Below, piece after piece: positions 42,612 to 52,140 of a stretch of DNA of 64,000 bases. The notes beneath the pieces are model-generated. The model saw nothing but the letters and a program-made list of their open reading frames with translations, searched no databases and was not told the origin of the DNA. How positions within the stretch are numbered: position 1 is the first letter of the stretch; each line of letters opens with the position of its first letter. The stretch is from Sphingomonas pruni NBRC 15498 (GTDB lineage Bacteria > Pseudomonadota > Alphaproteobacteria > Sphingomonadales > Sphingomonadaceae). The DNA is taken from the NCBI RefSeq assembly GCF_001598455.1, contig NZ_BCYZ01000016.1:1-64000 (forward strand). The letters are read 5' to 3'. A program made the position numbers and the translations under genes.

Positions 42612-42783
42612 TATCGCCCTCTCCCCTCCGGGGAGCGTCCGGCCGCGCATGCCCCCGGCATGCACTGGACATCGCGGGGCGATGTCCACCGGACGCTGGC
42701 AGACGAGCGTAGCGAAGTCGGGAGAGGGGCAATCTGCTCGGTCAGTGAGACACACTGCCCCTCTCCCCCGAGGGGAGAGGGGG
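42612..42783. repeat. Composite palindromic repeat between thioesterase and peptidase genes
   Basis: The 172 bases are gene-free. They hold CCCTCTCCCCTCCGGGGAG, nested hairpins GCATGCCCCCGGCATGC and GGACATCGCGGGGCGATGTC, and end in CCCCCGAGGGGAGAGGGGG. The outer CCCTCTCCC and GGGAGAGGG are inverted. It abuts the thioesterase start and the peptidase stop. Confidence 0.75.
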
Positions 42784-44847
42784 TCATTCCTCCACCCCCA
42801 ATTGCCAGAGCACGAAACAATGCTCCTCGGCGCTTTCGTACAGGCTGTCGAACCGGCCCGATTTGCCGCCATGGCCGGCGCCCATATTGGTCTTGAGCAG
42901 CAACAGATTGTCGTCGGTCTTGGTCGCGCGCAGCTTGGCGGCCCATTTGGCGGGTTCCCAATAAGTCACGCGCGGGTCGTTGAGGCCTCCGCTAATGAAC
43001 ATCGGCGGATAGGCCTGCGCCTTCACGTTGTCGTAGGGCGAATAGGAGCGGATGAGCTCGAACGCCGCCTTGTCCTCGATCGGATTGCCCCATTCGGGCC
43101 ATTCGCCCGGCGTCAACGGCAGGCTGTCGTCTAGCATCGTGTTGAGCACGTCGACGAACGGCACGTCGGCGATCACCGCGCCCCACAGATCGGGGTCGGA
43201 ATTGACCACCGCGCCCATCAGTTCGCCGCCCGCCGAGCGGCCCGCGATCGCGATCTTGCGGGCGCTGGTCCAGCCATCCGCCACCAGTGCCTGGGCCACA
43301 TCGACGAAATCATTGAACGTGTTGCTGCGCTTCTCGAGCTTGCCGTCATGATACCATTGCTGGCCGAGATCGTCGCCGCCGCGGATATGCGCGATAGCGT
43401 AAGCGAAGCCGCGGTCGAGCAGCGACAGACGCCCGGTCGAGAAGCCGGGCGGGATGGCGTAGCCATAAGCGCCATAGGCGTAGAGGAAGAGCGGCCGCGA
43501 CCCGTCCTTCGGAAAGTCCTTGGGATAGACGATCGACACCGGAACCTCGGTGCCGTCGCGCGCCTTTATCTTGAGCCGCTCGGTCGCGTATTTGCCCGCG
43601 TCGTATCCCGAAGGAATTTCCTGGACCTTGAGCGTCGTCATCTCGCCCGTCGCGACGTCGTAATCGTAGACCGTTCCGGGCGTGACCATCGATTCATAGC
43701 CGAGCCGCAGGACCGGCATGTCATATTCGGGATTGTCGCCCAGGCCCGCGGTATAGCTCGCTTCAGGGAAGGCGATCTGCCGCGGCGCGATCGCCGGATC
43801 GTAGCGATGGATCCAGATCTGATCGAGGCCGTCATCGCGCCCCTCGACGACGAAATAGTCGCGATAGCATTCGATCCCGGTCATGTAGAAATGCTTGGAA
43901 GGCGCGATCAGCTCGGCCCAATTGCTCGGATCGGCGATCGGTGCGGTGACCAGCCGCCACATCGGGTCGGTATCGTTGGTATGGATGTAGAGCGTGTCGC
44001 CATGCGTCTCGACATCGTATTCGCGGCCCGGCTTGCGTGGCGCGACGCAGATCGGCTCGGCCATCGGGTCGCTCGCCGGGAGCAGATAGACTTCACTGGT
44101 GACGTGATCGCCCGTGCCGATGACGATCCACCGGCGGTCGCTCGTCTCGCTGACCCCGACGCGGAAACCCTCGTCGTCCTCGTGATAGAGTTCGACATCG
44201 GTGGCGGGATCGGCGCCGAGCTTGTGCAGGCGGGCATTGTCGGTGCGCCATTGCTCGTTGGCGAGGCCGTAGAGGAACGCGCTGTCGTCGGCAGTCCAGA
44301 CGATCTCCGATAACATGCCGGGGATGGTGTCGGGCAGATGCTCGCCGGTCGCCAAATCCTTGACCCGGATGGTGAAGCGCTCCGACCCGTTATCGTCGAT
44401 CGCGTAGGCGAGCAGCTTGCCGTCGTTCGACACGGAAAAGGCGCCTAGGCGGAAATATTCCTTGCCCTCGGCAAGCGCCGGCTCGTCGAGCAGCAGTTCA
44501 TCCGCGCCGCCCGCCACCGGCTTGCGCCACCATTTGCGGTACTGGCCGCCGGTCTCGAACGCGGTCCAATAGAGCCAGTCGCCATCCTTTTGCGGGACGG
44601 ACGAATCGTCTTCCTTGATGCGCCCCTTCATCTCTTCGTAGAGCCGGTCGGTCAGCGGCTTGTGCGGCGCCATCATCGCTTCGAAATAGGCGTTCTCTGC
44701 CTCGAGGTAGGCGAGTACGTCCTTGTCTTTCACATCAGGATAGCTCGGATCCTTGAGCCAGGCCCACGGGTCCTCGATGGTGATGCCATGGGTAGTGAAG
44801 GAATGCGGGCGGGTCGCGGCGATGGGCGGCTTGGGACTATCGGTCAT
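42784..44847 (-). CDS. S9 family peptidase (oligopeptidase B / prolyl oligopeptidase type)
   Basis: A serine oligopeptidase with an N-terminal beta-propeller and a C-terminal alpha/beta-hydrolase domain. AIAGRSAGGELMGAVV holds the nucleophile Ser in G-x-S-x-G-G. The acid Asp lies in SGGLNDPRVTYWEPAKW and the His in GAGHGGKSGRF. Length 687 aa from ATG 44847 matches oligopeptidase B. The longer frame to 45027 has no conserved content. No signal peptide is visible, so it is probably cytoplasmic. It starts divergently from aminopeptidase P, starts 216 bp apart. Confidence 0.94.
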   Translation of the reverse strand: MTDSPKPPIAATRPHSFTTHGITIEDPWAWLKDPSYPDVKDKDVLAYLEAENAYFEAMMAPHKPLTDRLYEEMKGRIKEDDSSVPQKDGDWLYWTAFETGGQYRKWWRKPVAGGADELLLDEPALAEGKEYFRLGAFSVSNDGKLLAYAIDDNGSERFTIRVKDLATGEHLPDTIPGMLSEIVWTADDSAFLYGLANEQWRTDNARLHKLGADPATDVELYHEDDEGFRVGVSETSDRRWIVIGTGDHVTSEVYLLPASDPMAEPICVAPRKPGREYDVETHGDTLYIHTNDTDPMWRLVTAPIADPSNWAELIAPSKHFYMTGIECYRDYFVVEGRDDGLDQIWIHRYDPAIAPRQIAFPEASYTAGLGDNPEYDMPVLRLGYESMVTPGTVYDYDVATGEMTTLKVQEIPSGYDAGKYATERLKIKARDGTEVPVSIVYPKDFPKDGSRPLFLYAYGAYGYAIPPGFSTGRLSLLDRGFAYAIAHIRGGDDLGQQWYHDGKLEKRSNTFNDFVDVAQALVADGWTSARKIAIAGRSAGGELMGAVVNSDPDLWGAVIADVPFVDVLNTMLDDSLPLTPGEWPEWGNPIEDKAAFELIRSYSPYDNVKAQAYPPMFISGGLNDPRVTYWEPAKWAAKLRATKTDDNLLLLKTNMGAGHGGKSGRFDSLYESAEEHCFVLWQLGVEE

Positions 44848-45062
44848 GGACCCGACATAGCGGCGCCGCGGCACTTGTCGAAGGGGCTGCGTGACGGGAA
44901 AGCCGATGCGCCCCTGTCCCGTTCCGTCACAACGCCGCGGCCGTCTTATAGCAAACGCATTCATCCGGCTTGACCTGAGCGTCAGGCCAGCAAATGTGGT
45001 GCATTGCGCTTCTCGCGCGTTAACCACCCAGTCGCACCCCGCGACGCCGATGGAATTGCTTG

Positions 45063-46862
45063 ATGTCCACTTATGCCGACCGACTTTCCGCCCTTCGCGA
45101 GCAATTGAAGCGCGACCGCCTCGACGGGTTCGTCGTGCCGCTGACCGACGAGCACATGTCCGAATATGTCGGCGCCTATGCGCAGCGGCTGGGGTGGCTG
45201 ACCGGATTCCAGGGATCGGCGGGGACCGCGGTGGTGCTGCCGGCGGAAGCGGCGATCTTCACCGACGGGCGCTATACGCTCCAGGTGCGCGAGCAGGTCG
45301 ATGGCGATCATTGGCAGTTCGTCGGCGTGCCGGAGACCAGCGTCTCGGACTGGCTCGGCCGCCATGCCGGACAGGGCGCGCGGATCGGTTACGATCCCTG
45401 GCTGCATACCTCTTCCTGGGTGAAAGAGGCGGAAAGGGCGTTGGCGGCCAAGGGGGCGACGTTGGTCGCGGTCGACACCAATCCGGTCGATGCGGTGTGG
45501 CCCGACCGGCCAGCGCCGTCGGATGCACGGCTGGTGGTTCAGCCGGATGCGCTCGCGGGAAAGTCCTCGGCGGAAAAGCGCGCGGATATCGTCGACTGGC
45601 TGGGCGAGCAGCAGGCCGATGCGGTCGTGCTGTCGGCGCTCGATTCGATCGCCTGGACGCTCAACGTGCGCGGCGCCGATGTCGACCGTACGCCGGTCGC
45701 GCTCGCCTATGCCATCGCCAATGCCGACGGCACGGTCGACCTTTACGTCGCGCCCGAGAAGATGAGCGAGGAGGTCGCGGCGCATCTCGGCAATGCCGTG
45801 CGCGTGCATGATCGTGCCGATTTCGCCCCGGCGCTGGCGGCCTATAGCGGCAAGCGCGTCGCGGCCGACCCTGAACGTGCGGTCGCGGCGATCTTCGACG
45901 GATTGCAGCGCGGCGGAGCCACGGTGCTCGCGCTACGCGATCCGGTGGTGCTGGCCAAGGCGATCAAGAACCCGGCCGAAGCCGCGGGCCATCGCGCCGC
46001 CAGCGTGCGCGACGGCGCGGCGCTGACCCGCTTCCTCAAATGGTGCGAGGAAACACTGCCCAAGGGCACCGAGACCGAATTGTCGGCGGCGGCCAAGCTG
46101 CAGGAATTGCGCGAGGCGACCGGGCTGCTCAAGGATCTGAGCTTCGACACGATCTCGGCGACCGGTCCGCATGGCGCCAGCCCGCATTACCGCGTCGACG
46201 AGGAGTCGAACCTGAAGATCGAGCAGGGGCAGCTCTATCTGGTCGATTCGGGCGGGCAATATGCCGACGGCACCACCGACGTCACGCGCGTCGTGCCGGT
46301 GGGCGAGCCGACGCCGGAAATGCGCGACCGCTTCACCCGCGTGCTTCAGGGGCATATCGCGCTGGCCACGGCGGTGTTTCCGGAAGGCACCAATGGCGGT
46401 CAGCTCGACAGTTTCGCGCGACGGCCGTTATGGGAAGCGGGACTCGATTTCGCGCATGGCACCGGCCATGGGGTCGGCTCGTATCTCGCGGTACACGAAG
46501 GGCCGCAGCGCATCGCCAAGCCCAATTATCCCGGCGGCGGTCCGGCTGAGCCGCTGCGTCCCGGCATGATCATCTCGAACGAGCCGGGTTACTACAAAGC
46601 GGGCGAATACGGCATCCGCATCGAGAACCTCGTCCTGGTCGAGCGGCGCGACATTGCGGGCGCCGAACAGCCGATGATGGGTTTCGAGACGCTGACCTTC
46701 GCGCCGATCGAGCGCCGGCTGATCGAGCCGGCGATGCTGACCCGGGCCGAGCGCGCATGGCTCGACGCCTATCATGGCCGCGTGCTCGACGTGCTGGGGC
46801 CTGAGCTCACTGCCGAGGAGCGGGCATGGCTGCTGGCGAAGTGCGCGCCGATTGGGGGGTAG
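45063..46862 (+). CDS. Aminopeptidase P family (Xaa-Pro aminopeptidase, M24B)
   Basis: This metallopeptidase removes N-terminal residues before proline. It has two creatinase-like N-terminal domains (about 1-300) and the catalytic pita-bread domain. The metal ligands are Asp in YLVDSGGQYADG and DVTRVV, His in HGTGHGVGSYLAVHEGP, Glu in NEPGYYKAGEYGIRIEN and a second Glu. Length 599 aa matches the three-domain form. The start is ATG 45063, with TTG three bases earlier. No signal peptide. Confidence 0.95.
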   Translation: MSTYADRLSALREQLKRDRLDGFVVPLTDEHMSEYVGAYAQRLGWLTGFQGSAGTAVVLPAEAAIFTDGRYTLQVREQVDGDHWQFVGVPETSVSDWLGRHAGQGARIGYDPWLHTSSWVKEAERALAAKGATLVAVDTNPVDAVWPDRPAPSDARLVVQPDALAGKSSAEKRADIVDWLGEQQADAVVLSALDSIAWTLNVRGADVDRTPVALAYAIANADGTVDLYVAPEKMSEEVAAHLGNAVRVHDRADFAPALAAYSGKRVAADPERAVAAIFDGLQRGGATVLALRDPVVLAKAIKNPAEAAGHRAASVRDGAALTRFLKWCEETLPKGTETELSAAAKLQELREATGLLKDLSFDTISATGPHGASPHYRVDEESNLKIEQGQLYLVDSGGQYADGTTDVTRVVPVGEPTPEMRDRFTRVLQGHIALATAVFPEGTNGGQLDSFARRPLWEAGLDFAHGTGHGVGSYLAVHEGPQRIAKPNYPGGGPAEPLRPGMIISNEPGYYKAGEYGIRIENLVLVERRDIAGAEQPMMGFETLTFAPIERRLIEPAMLTRAERAWLDAYHGRVLDVLGPELTAEERAWLLAKCAPIGG

Positions 46863-46914
46863 GGGCGGCTTCAGAATTTGGATAGAACATGACGGAATCG
46901 CGCTGATCCGGCTT

Positions 46915-47005
46915 ATTCACCCTCACCCTTCCGGCGCTTCGCGCCTCCTTCCCTCTCCCAGTGGGAGAGGGAAGGGGCCCGCCGGTGGGAAGGGTGAGGG
47001 TGAAT
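46915..47005. repeat. Palindromic repeat, ATTCACCCTCACCC type
   Basis: The ends ATTCACCCTCACCCTT and AAGGGTGAGGGTGAAT are perfect inverse arms, with inner arms CCCTCTCCC and GGGAGAGGG. It lies between aminopeptidase P and the beta-glucosidase gene, both ending here, and is a likely two-way terminator. Confidence 0.85.
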
Positions 47006-47029
47006 GGATCAAGTCGATATCATCACGTT

Positions 47030-48373
47030 CTACCCCAAACACGCCCCATTGGTCGCGATCACTTCGCTGTACAGCTTGGCCGAATCCTTGAACGTGCGTT
47101 CCTGCGTCTCGAAATTGACGTGGACGATGCCGAACCGCTTCGAATAGCCGAGCGACCATTCGAGATTGTCGAACAGCGACCACAGCATATAGCCCTTGAT
47201 CCGCGCGCCCTGCTCGATCGCCTTGCCGACCGCCGTGATGTGCTCGCGTAGATAGGCCGCGCGCAGCGGGTCCTCGACCCGGCCTTGCGAGGCGGCGGGC
47301 GGGTCGTAGAAAGCGGCGCCATTCTCCGTGATGTAGATCGTCGGGTCGCCGTAATTGTCCTTCACCCATAGCAGCACGTCGGTCAGGCCCTGGCCGAACA
47401 CTTCCCAGCCGGTGGTGGTGTAGGTCGCCTGCGGTTGCACGACCATGCCGGCGCGGACGGGGAAACTGTCGTCCGCCTTGGTGACGTTGCGGGTGTAATA
47501 ATTGACCCCGACGAAATCGATCGGTTGCCTGGCCAGCGCCAGATCCTCCGCGGACCAATCGACCCAGGCCTCGCCGAACACGTCAGCGAGTTCGGCCGGG
47601 TTGGTGCCATGGATCGCGGGGTTGAGATATTGGCGGTTCATATAGGCGGTGGCGCGCGCGGTCGCCGCCTGATCCTCAGGCGAATCCGATGCCGGGTATT
47701 TTGGCTCGAGGTTCACGACCAGGCCGATCTCGTGCTTGCCGACCTCGCGATAGACTTTCACCGCCGCGCCGTGCGCGCGCATCAGGTTGCGGCTGGCGAT
47801 CGGCGCCTCGAACACATTTCTGTGCCCCGGCGCGAGCGCGCCGTGGAGGTACCCGCCATCGGTCACTACCCAGGGCTCGTTGAGGGTCACCCACTTGGTC
47901 ACGCGACCGTCGAGCCGTTCGAACAGCACGCGGCCGTATTCGGCGAACCAGTCCGCACTGTCACGATTGAGCCAGCCGCCGCGGTCGTCGAGCGCCGCTG
48001 GCAGGTCCCAATGATAGAGCGTGCATAACGGCTCGATGTCGTTGGCGAGCAACGTGTCGACCAGCCGCTCGTAGAACCCCAATCCGGCTTCGTTCACCTG
48101 GCCGATGCCGTCGGGCAGCACGCGGCCCCAGGCGACCGAGAAGCGATAGGCCTTGAGCCCCAACCGCTTCATCAGCGCGACGTCGTCGACCATGCGATTA
48201 TAGTGATCGCAGGCGACGTCGCCGGTATCGCCTTTGGCCGCCATCAGCCGCGGGTCGTGGCTGAAGCGCTGCCAGATCGACGCGCCGGCGCCATCGGCGA
48301 GCGGTGAGCCTTCGATTTGGTACGCCGCGGTCGCGCATCCCCACAGGAAATCGTCGGGGAACGGATTGCTCAT
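47030..48373 (-). CDS. GH1 family beta-glucosidase
   Basis: The enzyme hydrolyses terminal beta-linked glucose or galactose from oligosaccharides by a retaining mechanism. DFLWGCATAAYQIEG is the GH1 start signature. The acid/base Glu166 is in TLNEPWVV, and the nucleophile Glu350 is in TIYITENGAAF. RFSVAWGRVLPDG and GYMLWSLFDNLEWSLGYSKR are conserved. At 447 aa without signal peptide it is cytoplasmic, so it acts on imported sugars. The ATG at 48373 overlaps the esterase stop as ATGA; it is the last gene of the ABC/LacI locus. Confidence 0.95.
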   Translation of the reverse strand: MSNPFPDDFLWGCATAAYQIEGSPLADGAGASIWQRFSHDPRLMAAKGDTGDVACDHYNRMVDDVALMKRLGLKAYRFSVAWGRVLPDGIGQVNEAGLGFYERLVDTLLANDIEPLCTLYHWDLPAALDDRGGWLNRDSADWFAEYGRVLFERLDGRVTKWVTLNEPWVVTDGGYLHGALAPGHRNVFEAPIASRNLMRAHGAAVKVYREVGKHEIGLVVNLEPKYPASDSPEDQAATARATAYMNRQYLNPAIHGTNPAELADVFGEAWVDWSAEDLALARQPIDFVGVNYYTRNVTKADDSFPVRAGMVVQPQATYTTTGWEVFGQGLTDVLLWVKDNYGDPTIYITENGAAFYDPPAASQGRVEDPLRAAYLREHITAVGKAIEQGARIKGYMLWSLFDNLEWSLGYSKRFGIVHVNFETQERTFKDSAKLYSEVIATNGACLG

Positions 48374-49167
48374 TTCTTGTCGGCCTTTTTCTTGCTGGTT
48401 TCCTGGGGACCGCCTGGGGCGGGGACGGTACGACGCTGCTCGAGCAGCCAGCGCCACATCGCCGGGTCGTCATAGGCAGGTTCCCACGATCCGTGGGTCA
48501 TCTGCGGATAGATCGTCATTCTGGGGCGGATGCTGCCTTTGCAGGCATCGACCTTCTTGACGATGGCGAAGCCTTGCTGGGGATCGACGACATCATCCTG
48601 GTCGCCGTGGAACGCCCAGATCGGCATGTCTTTGAGCACGCACGGGTCGAGGTCCTTGTCCTCGGACAAGCCGGCGACCGGCACAATCGCGGCGAACAGC
48701 TCGGGGTGGCGGAGCGCCCAAGCCCAAGTGGCGTACCCGCCCAGGCTGAGGCCGGTCAGGTAGATGCGGCTCGGATCGACGCGATATTCTGCGCGGATCG
48801 AGGCAAGCAGCCGGTCGAGCTTGGCCGTGTCCCAGCGTCTGTCTTCGTCGCTAGCCGCCTCGAGCTGCGGCGAGACCAGGATGAAGGGCGATCCGGGATG
48901 CTGCGCGATGATCTTGGGCGGGCCGTTCTTCTTGACCACTTCGATATCGGAGCCGCGCTCGCCCGAACCGTGGAGGAAGATCACCAGCGGCCATCGTTGC
49001 GTCCTGTCGGCATCGTACCCGCGCGGCTTGAAGATCAGATAGGGATAGCCGCCCTCGGCCGGCGCCGGTTGCGCGGTCTGCACGCCTTCCGGAAGCGGCG
49101 GCGCGGGCGGTTGCTTGGTCGCGGCGATCGTCGCCGCGGCGGCCAGAACCAAGATCAGTCTCCTCAT
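48370..49167 (-). CDS. Exported alpha/beta-hydrolase (phospholipase/carboxylesterase-like)
   Basis: A signal peptide (RRLILVLAAAATIAATKQPP) precedes a dienelactone-hydrolase-like domain. WPLVIFLHGSGERGSD is the oxyanion region, IYLTGLSLGGYATWAWALRHPELF holds the nucleophile in G-x-S-x-G, HGDQDDVVDPQQ gives Asp and THGSWEPAYDD the His. Such proteins act as esterases on decorated glycans or lipids. The tail is Lys-rich. It is coupled to its neighbours by four-base overlaps (start 49167, stop against GH1). A role in removing acyl groups from an imported glucan is an inference. Confidence 0.87.
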   Translation of the reverse strand: MRRLILVLAAAATIAATKQPPAPPLPEGVQTAQPAPAEGGYPYLIFKPRGYDADRTQRWPLVIFLHGSGERGSDIEVVKKNGPPKIIAQHPGSPFILVSPQLEAASDEDRRWDTAKLDRLLASIRAEYRVDPSRIYLTGLSLGGYATWAWALRHPELFAAIVPVAGLSEDKDLDPCVLKDMPIWAFHGDQDDVVDPQQGFAIVKKVDACKGSIRPRMTIYPQMTHGSWEPAYDDPAMWRWLLEQRRTVPAPGGPQETSKKKADKK

Positions 49168-49979
49168 CCCTTGACGCTCCCCGCCATCAATCCGGCGATG
49201 TAGTAACGCTGCAGTGCCAGGAAGAGCAGGAGCACGGGGACCAGGGTCACCACGCTCCCTGCCATCATCAACTCGACGTCCTGGACATGCTCGCGGCTGA
49301 GGTTGGCGAGCGCCACCGGCAAGGTCTGCTTCTGGCTGTCGTTGAGGATGATCAGCGGCCAGAGGAAATCGGACCAGGAGCCGAGGAAGCTGAACGTCGC
49401 CAGGGTGGCCAGGATCGGCTTCAACGTCGGCAGCACGATCGAGCGGAAGATCCTGCCCTCGCTCGCGCCGTCGATACGCGCGGCCTCGAGCATCTCGTCG
49501 GGGATCGACAGCGCATATTGGCGGACCAGGAAGATGCCGAACACCGTCGCGATCGACGGCACCAGCACGCCGGCGAAGCTGTTGACGATGCCGAGCGACT
49601 TGCAGATCAGGAACAGCGGGATCATCGCGACCTGGGCCGGGATGACGAGCGCGGTCAGCAGGAAACGGAACAGCCGGTCGCGCCCGCGGAAGCGCAATTT
49701 GGCGAAGGCATAGCCCGCCATCACGTTGAAGGTCAGCGACAGCAAGGTCGCCAGTGTCGCCAGCGTCAGGCTGTTGACCAGATATCGCGCCATGTCGGTG
49801 CTGGCGAACAATTCGACGAAATTGGCGGTGGTGGGATGCGCCGGCAGCAATGGCGGCGGGAAGGACGAGGCTTCGCCAGGGGTCATGAAGCTGACCGACA
49901 CCATCCACAAGAGCGGCGCCATCGCGAACAACGCGATCAGCCATAAGCCGATCTGAACGGGGAGACCGCCGCGCTTCAT
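49164..49979 (-). CDS. Carbohydrate ABC transporter permease (MalG-like)
   Basis: This inner-membrane permease has six TM helices. EAARIDGASEGRIFRSIVLPTL (about 180-200) is the EAA loop that contacts the ATPase. The first TM starts at LPVQIGLWLIALFAMAPLLWM. Length is 271 aa. It pairs with the MalF-like permease through a four-base overlap (ATGA at 49976-49979). A longer frame to 50444 is not coding. The transporter would import oligosaccharides for the GH1 enzyme. Substrate is not readable from the permease. Confidence 0.94.
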   Translation of the reverse strand: MKRGGLPVQIGLWLIALFAMAPLLWMVSVSFMTPGEASSFPPPLLPAHPTTANFVELFASTDMARYLVNSLTLATLATLLSLTFNVMAGYAFAKLRFRGRDRLFRFLLTALVIPAQVAMIPLFLICKSLGIVNSFAGVLVPSIATVFGIFLVRQYALSIPDEMLEAARIDGASEGRIFRSIVLPTLKPILATLATFSFLGSWSDFLWPLIILNDSQKQTLPVALANLSREHVQDVELMMAGSVVTLVPVLLLFLALQRYYIAGLMAGSVKG

Positions 49980-50851
49980 TGCGTCCACCGCTCGCTGACC
50001 TTCAGCTGGACCAGGGTCAGCGCGAACATGATCAGGAACAGCACGAACGCGATCGCGCTGGCAAAGCCCAGGTTCCACCAGCGGAAGCCCTGCTCGTACA
50101 TGAAATAGAGGATCGAAACCGTGCTCTCGACCGGCCCGCCCTGGGTCATCACATAGGGCTCGGCGAACAGCTGGAAGTATCCCGCCATGGTCAGGATCGA
50201 CACGACCAGCAGCACTGGGGCGAGGCCGGGCAGGGTGACGTGGCGGAGCCGCTGGAGCGCACTGGCGCCATCGATCCGCGCCGCCTCGTGCAGCTCTTCG
50301 GGGATGGTCTGGAGCCCGGCCAGGATGATGATCATGTTGTAGCCGAAATTCTTCCACACGGCGAACAGCACGATCGCCGGCATCGACCAACGCGGATCGC
50401 CCAGCCAGTCGATCGGACCAATGCCGATCCCGCCCAGTACCCAATTCACCAGCCCGTATTTGGTGTGGAGCAGGTAGCGCCAGATCACCGCGACCGCAAC
50501 GAGCGTGGTGACTACCGGCGCGAAATAGACGGTGCGGAAGAAGCCCTTGAACCGCGCCAGCTTATTGTCGAGCAGCAACGCGGCGGCGAGCGACATCATG
50601 ATCGACAGCGGCACGCCCAGTATGACGAACCAGGCGGTATTGCCGAGCGCTTTCCAGAATAACGGCGTCTCGAGCAGGTGGACGTAATTATCGAGGCCGA
50701 CGAAGCGCAGATTGCCGATATCCGCCACCGCATAGATGTCGAAATCGGTGAAGCTAAGGACCAGCGCGGCGGCAACCGGCAAGAAGAAGAACAGTCCGAG
50801 CGCGACCAACGCGGGCGCGACGAATCCCCAAGCGGCCCGCTCCTGACTCAC
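49976..50851 (-). CDS. Sugar ABC transporter permease (MalF-like)
   Basis: This is the second permease of the importer with six TM helices. GFVAPALVALGLFFFLPVAA opens TM1, and EELHEAARIDGASALQRLRHVTLPGL (about 205-230) is the EAA loop. Length is 291 aa from a GTG at 50851 that overlaps the binding-protein stop. The 18-residue extension upstream to 50905 is inside that gene. It is lipid-embedded and should form a heterodimer with the MalG-like protein and the ATPase at 54652. Confidence 0.94.
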   Translation of the reverse strand: MSQERAAWGFVAPALVALGLFFFLPVAAALVLSFTDFDIYAVADIGNLRFVGLDNYVHLLETPLFWKALGNTAWFVILGVPLSIMMSLAAALLLDNKLARFKGFFRTVYFAPVVTTLVAVAVIWRYLLHTKYGLVNWVLGGIGIGPIDWLGDPRWSMPAIVLFAVWKNFGYNMIIILAGLQTIPEELHEAARIDGASALQRLRHVTLPGLAPVLLVVSILTMAGYFQLFAEPYVMTQGGPVESTVSILYFMYEQGFRWWNLGFASAIAFVLFLIMFALTLVQLKVSERWTQ

Positions 50852-52140
50852 GACCGCGCCTCCGCGCGGGGTTCGCCGCCCTGCTTCTTGCGCGCCAATA
50901 TCCACCGCCGCTTGGCCAGCGTCTCATCGGCGCGTTTGTCGAGCTCGGCGACGGCCTGGTCGGTTGTCAATTCGCCGTGCGCGGCCTTTTCCGAGACGAG
51001 CTTGAGGTCGGTCGCGATCTGCTCCCATTCGGGGACCTTGGGTGTGGCGCGCACTCGCATCATCTGCTCGCCGAACGCCTTGGCATAGGGATCCTTGGCG
51101 AGTTCGGGCGTCTTCCAAACGCTGATCCTGGGCGGCAGATCGCCGGTCAGCGCATGGAAGCGAATTTGCACGTCGGGCCGTGACAGAAACCGCACCAGCT
51201 TCCACGCCGCGTCCTTCTTGGTCGACGACTTGAACAGCACCAGGCTGGACCCTCCGGCATTCGATACGCCGGGGCCGTCGGGGCCGGGCATTGGCGCGGT
51301 CATCCATTCGCTTTGATGGTCGGGCGGCAGGCGGCGCTTGAACTCGCCGATCTGCCACGGCCCGGTGATGTAGAAGCTGAACCAGCCGCGGTCGAACTCG
51401 TCCCAGACATTGGCGACCTGCGTCGTCGCGACAACCGGGGCCAGCCCGTCGCGCATCGTGCCGAGGTAGAAATCGAGCGCCTTGCGAAACCCCGCGCTGC
51501 GGAAATTGCCGCGCGCATCGTCGGTGACCATCGGCGCGGACGCTTGCAGCCCCAGGATTTCGAGCGGCTCGTACTCGTTGAGCGGGAAATAGACGGCGTA
51601 CTTGTCGGGCCCGACCAGCTTCTTGATCGCCGCCATCTGGCGACGCCATTCCGCCCAGTCGCGCGGCGGATGGTCGAAGCCTGCGCGCCTAAGAATGTCA
51701 CGGCGATAGAAGAGCAACCGCGTGTCGACATACCAGGGCACGCCGTACAGCTTGCCGTCGACCACATTCGAATCCCAGATGCCGGGATAATAATCCGCGC
51801 GCGGAATGGCCGGGGTCGCGGCGACGCGGCCGTCGAGCGGATCGAGCGCGCCCAAGGTCGCGAATTCGGGCACCCAGCTATTCCCCAGCTGCGCCATGTC
51901 GGGCATCGCGTTGCCGACGAATGCAGTCAGCAGTTTCTCGTGCGCGGCAGTGAACGGCAGTTGCTGGACGCGCACCTTCACGCCCGGATTTTCGCGCTCG
52001 AATTCGGGAACCAGATCGCCGACCACTTCGCCTTCGCGGCCCATTGCCCAGACGTCGAGCACGGTCGTCGCGGGCGCATTGGAACACGATCCCAGCAACA
52101 GCGCGGCCAGCCCGGTGGTCAGGACGCCGAACAGCTTCAC
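50848..52140 (-). CDS. Extracellular sugar-binding lipoprotein of an ABC importer
   Basis: The signal peptide ends ALLLGSCSNAP, a lipobox with Cys19, so it is tethered at the periplasmic face of the inner membrane. VLDVWAMGREGEVVGDLVPEFEREN, YYPGIWDSNVVDGKLYGVPWYVDTRLLFYRRD and GWFSFYITGPWQIGEFKR are typical of cluster B/SBP_bac_1 oligosaccharide-binding proteins. The start GTG at 52140 overlaps the stop of the GH144-like gene. It is 430 aa. The long frame to 52668 is antisense or out-of-frame sequence in that gene. It determines substrate choice; the pocket is not deducible. Confidence 0.94.
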   Translation of the reverse strand: MKLFGVLTTGLAALLLGSCSNAPATTVLDVWAMGREGEVVGDLVPEFERENPGVKVRVQQLPFTAAHEKLLTAFVGNAMPDMAQLGNSWVPEFATLGALDPLDGRVAATPAIPRADYYPGIWDSNVVDGKLYGVPWYVDTRLLFYRRDILRRAGFDHPPRDWAEWRRQMAAIKKLVGPDKYAVYFPLNEYEPLEILGLQASAPMVTDDARGNFRSAGFRKALDFYLGTMRDGLAPVVATTQVANVWDEFDRGWFSFYITGPWQIGEFKRRLPPDHQSEWMTAPMPGPDGPGVSNAGGSSLVLFKSSTKKDAAWKLVRFLSRPDVQIRFHALTGDLPPRISVWKTPELAKDPYAKAFGEQMMRVRATPKVPEWEQIATDLKLVSEKAAHGELTTDQAVAELDKRADETLAKRRWILARKKQGGEPRAEARS

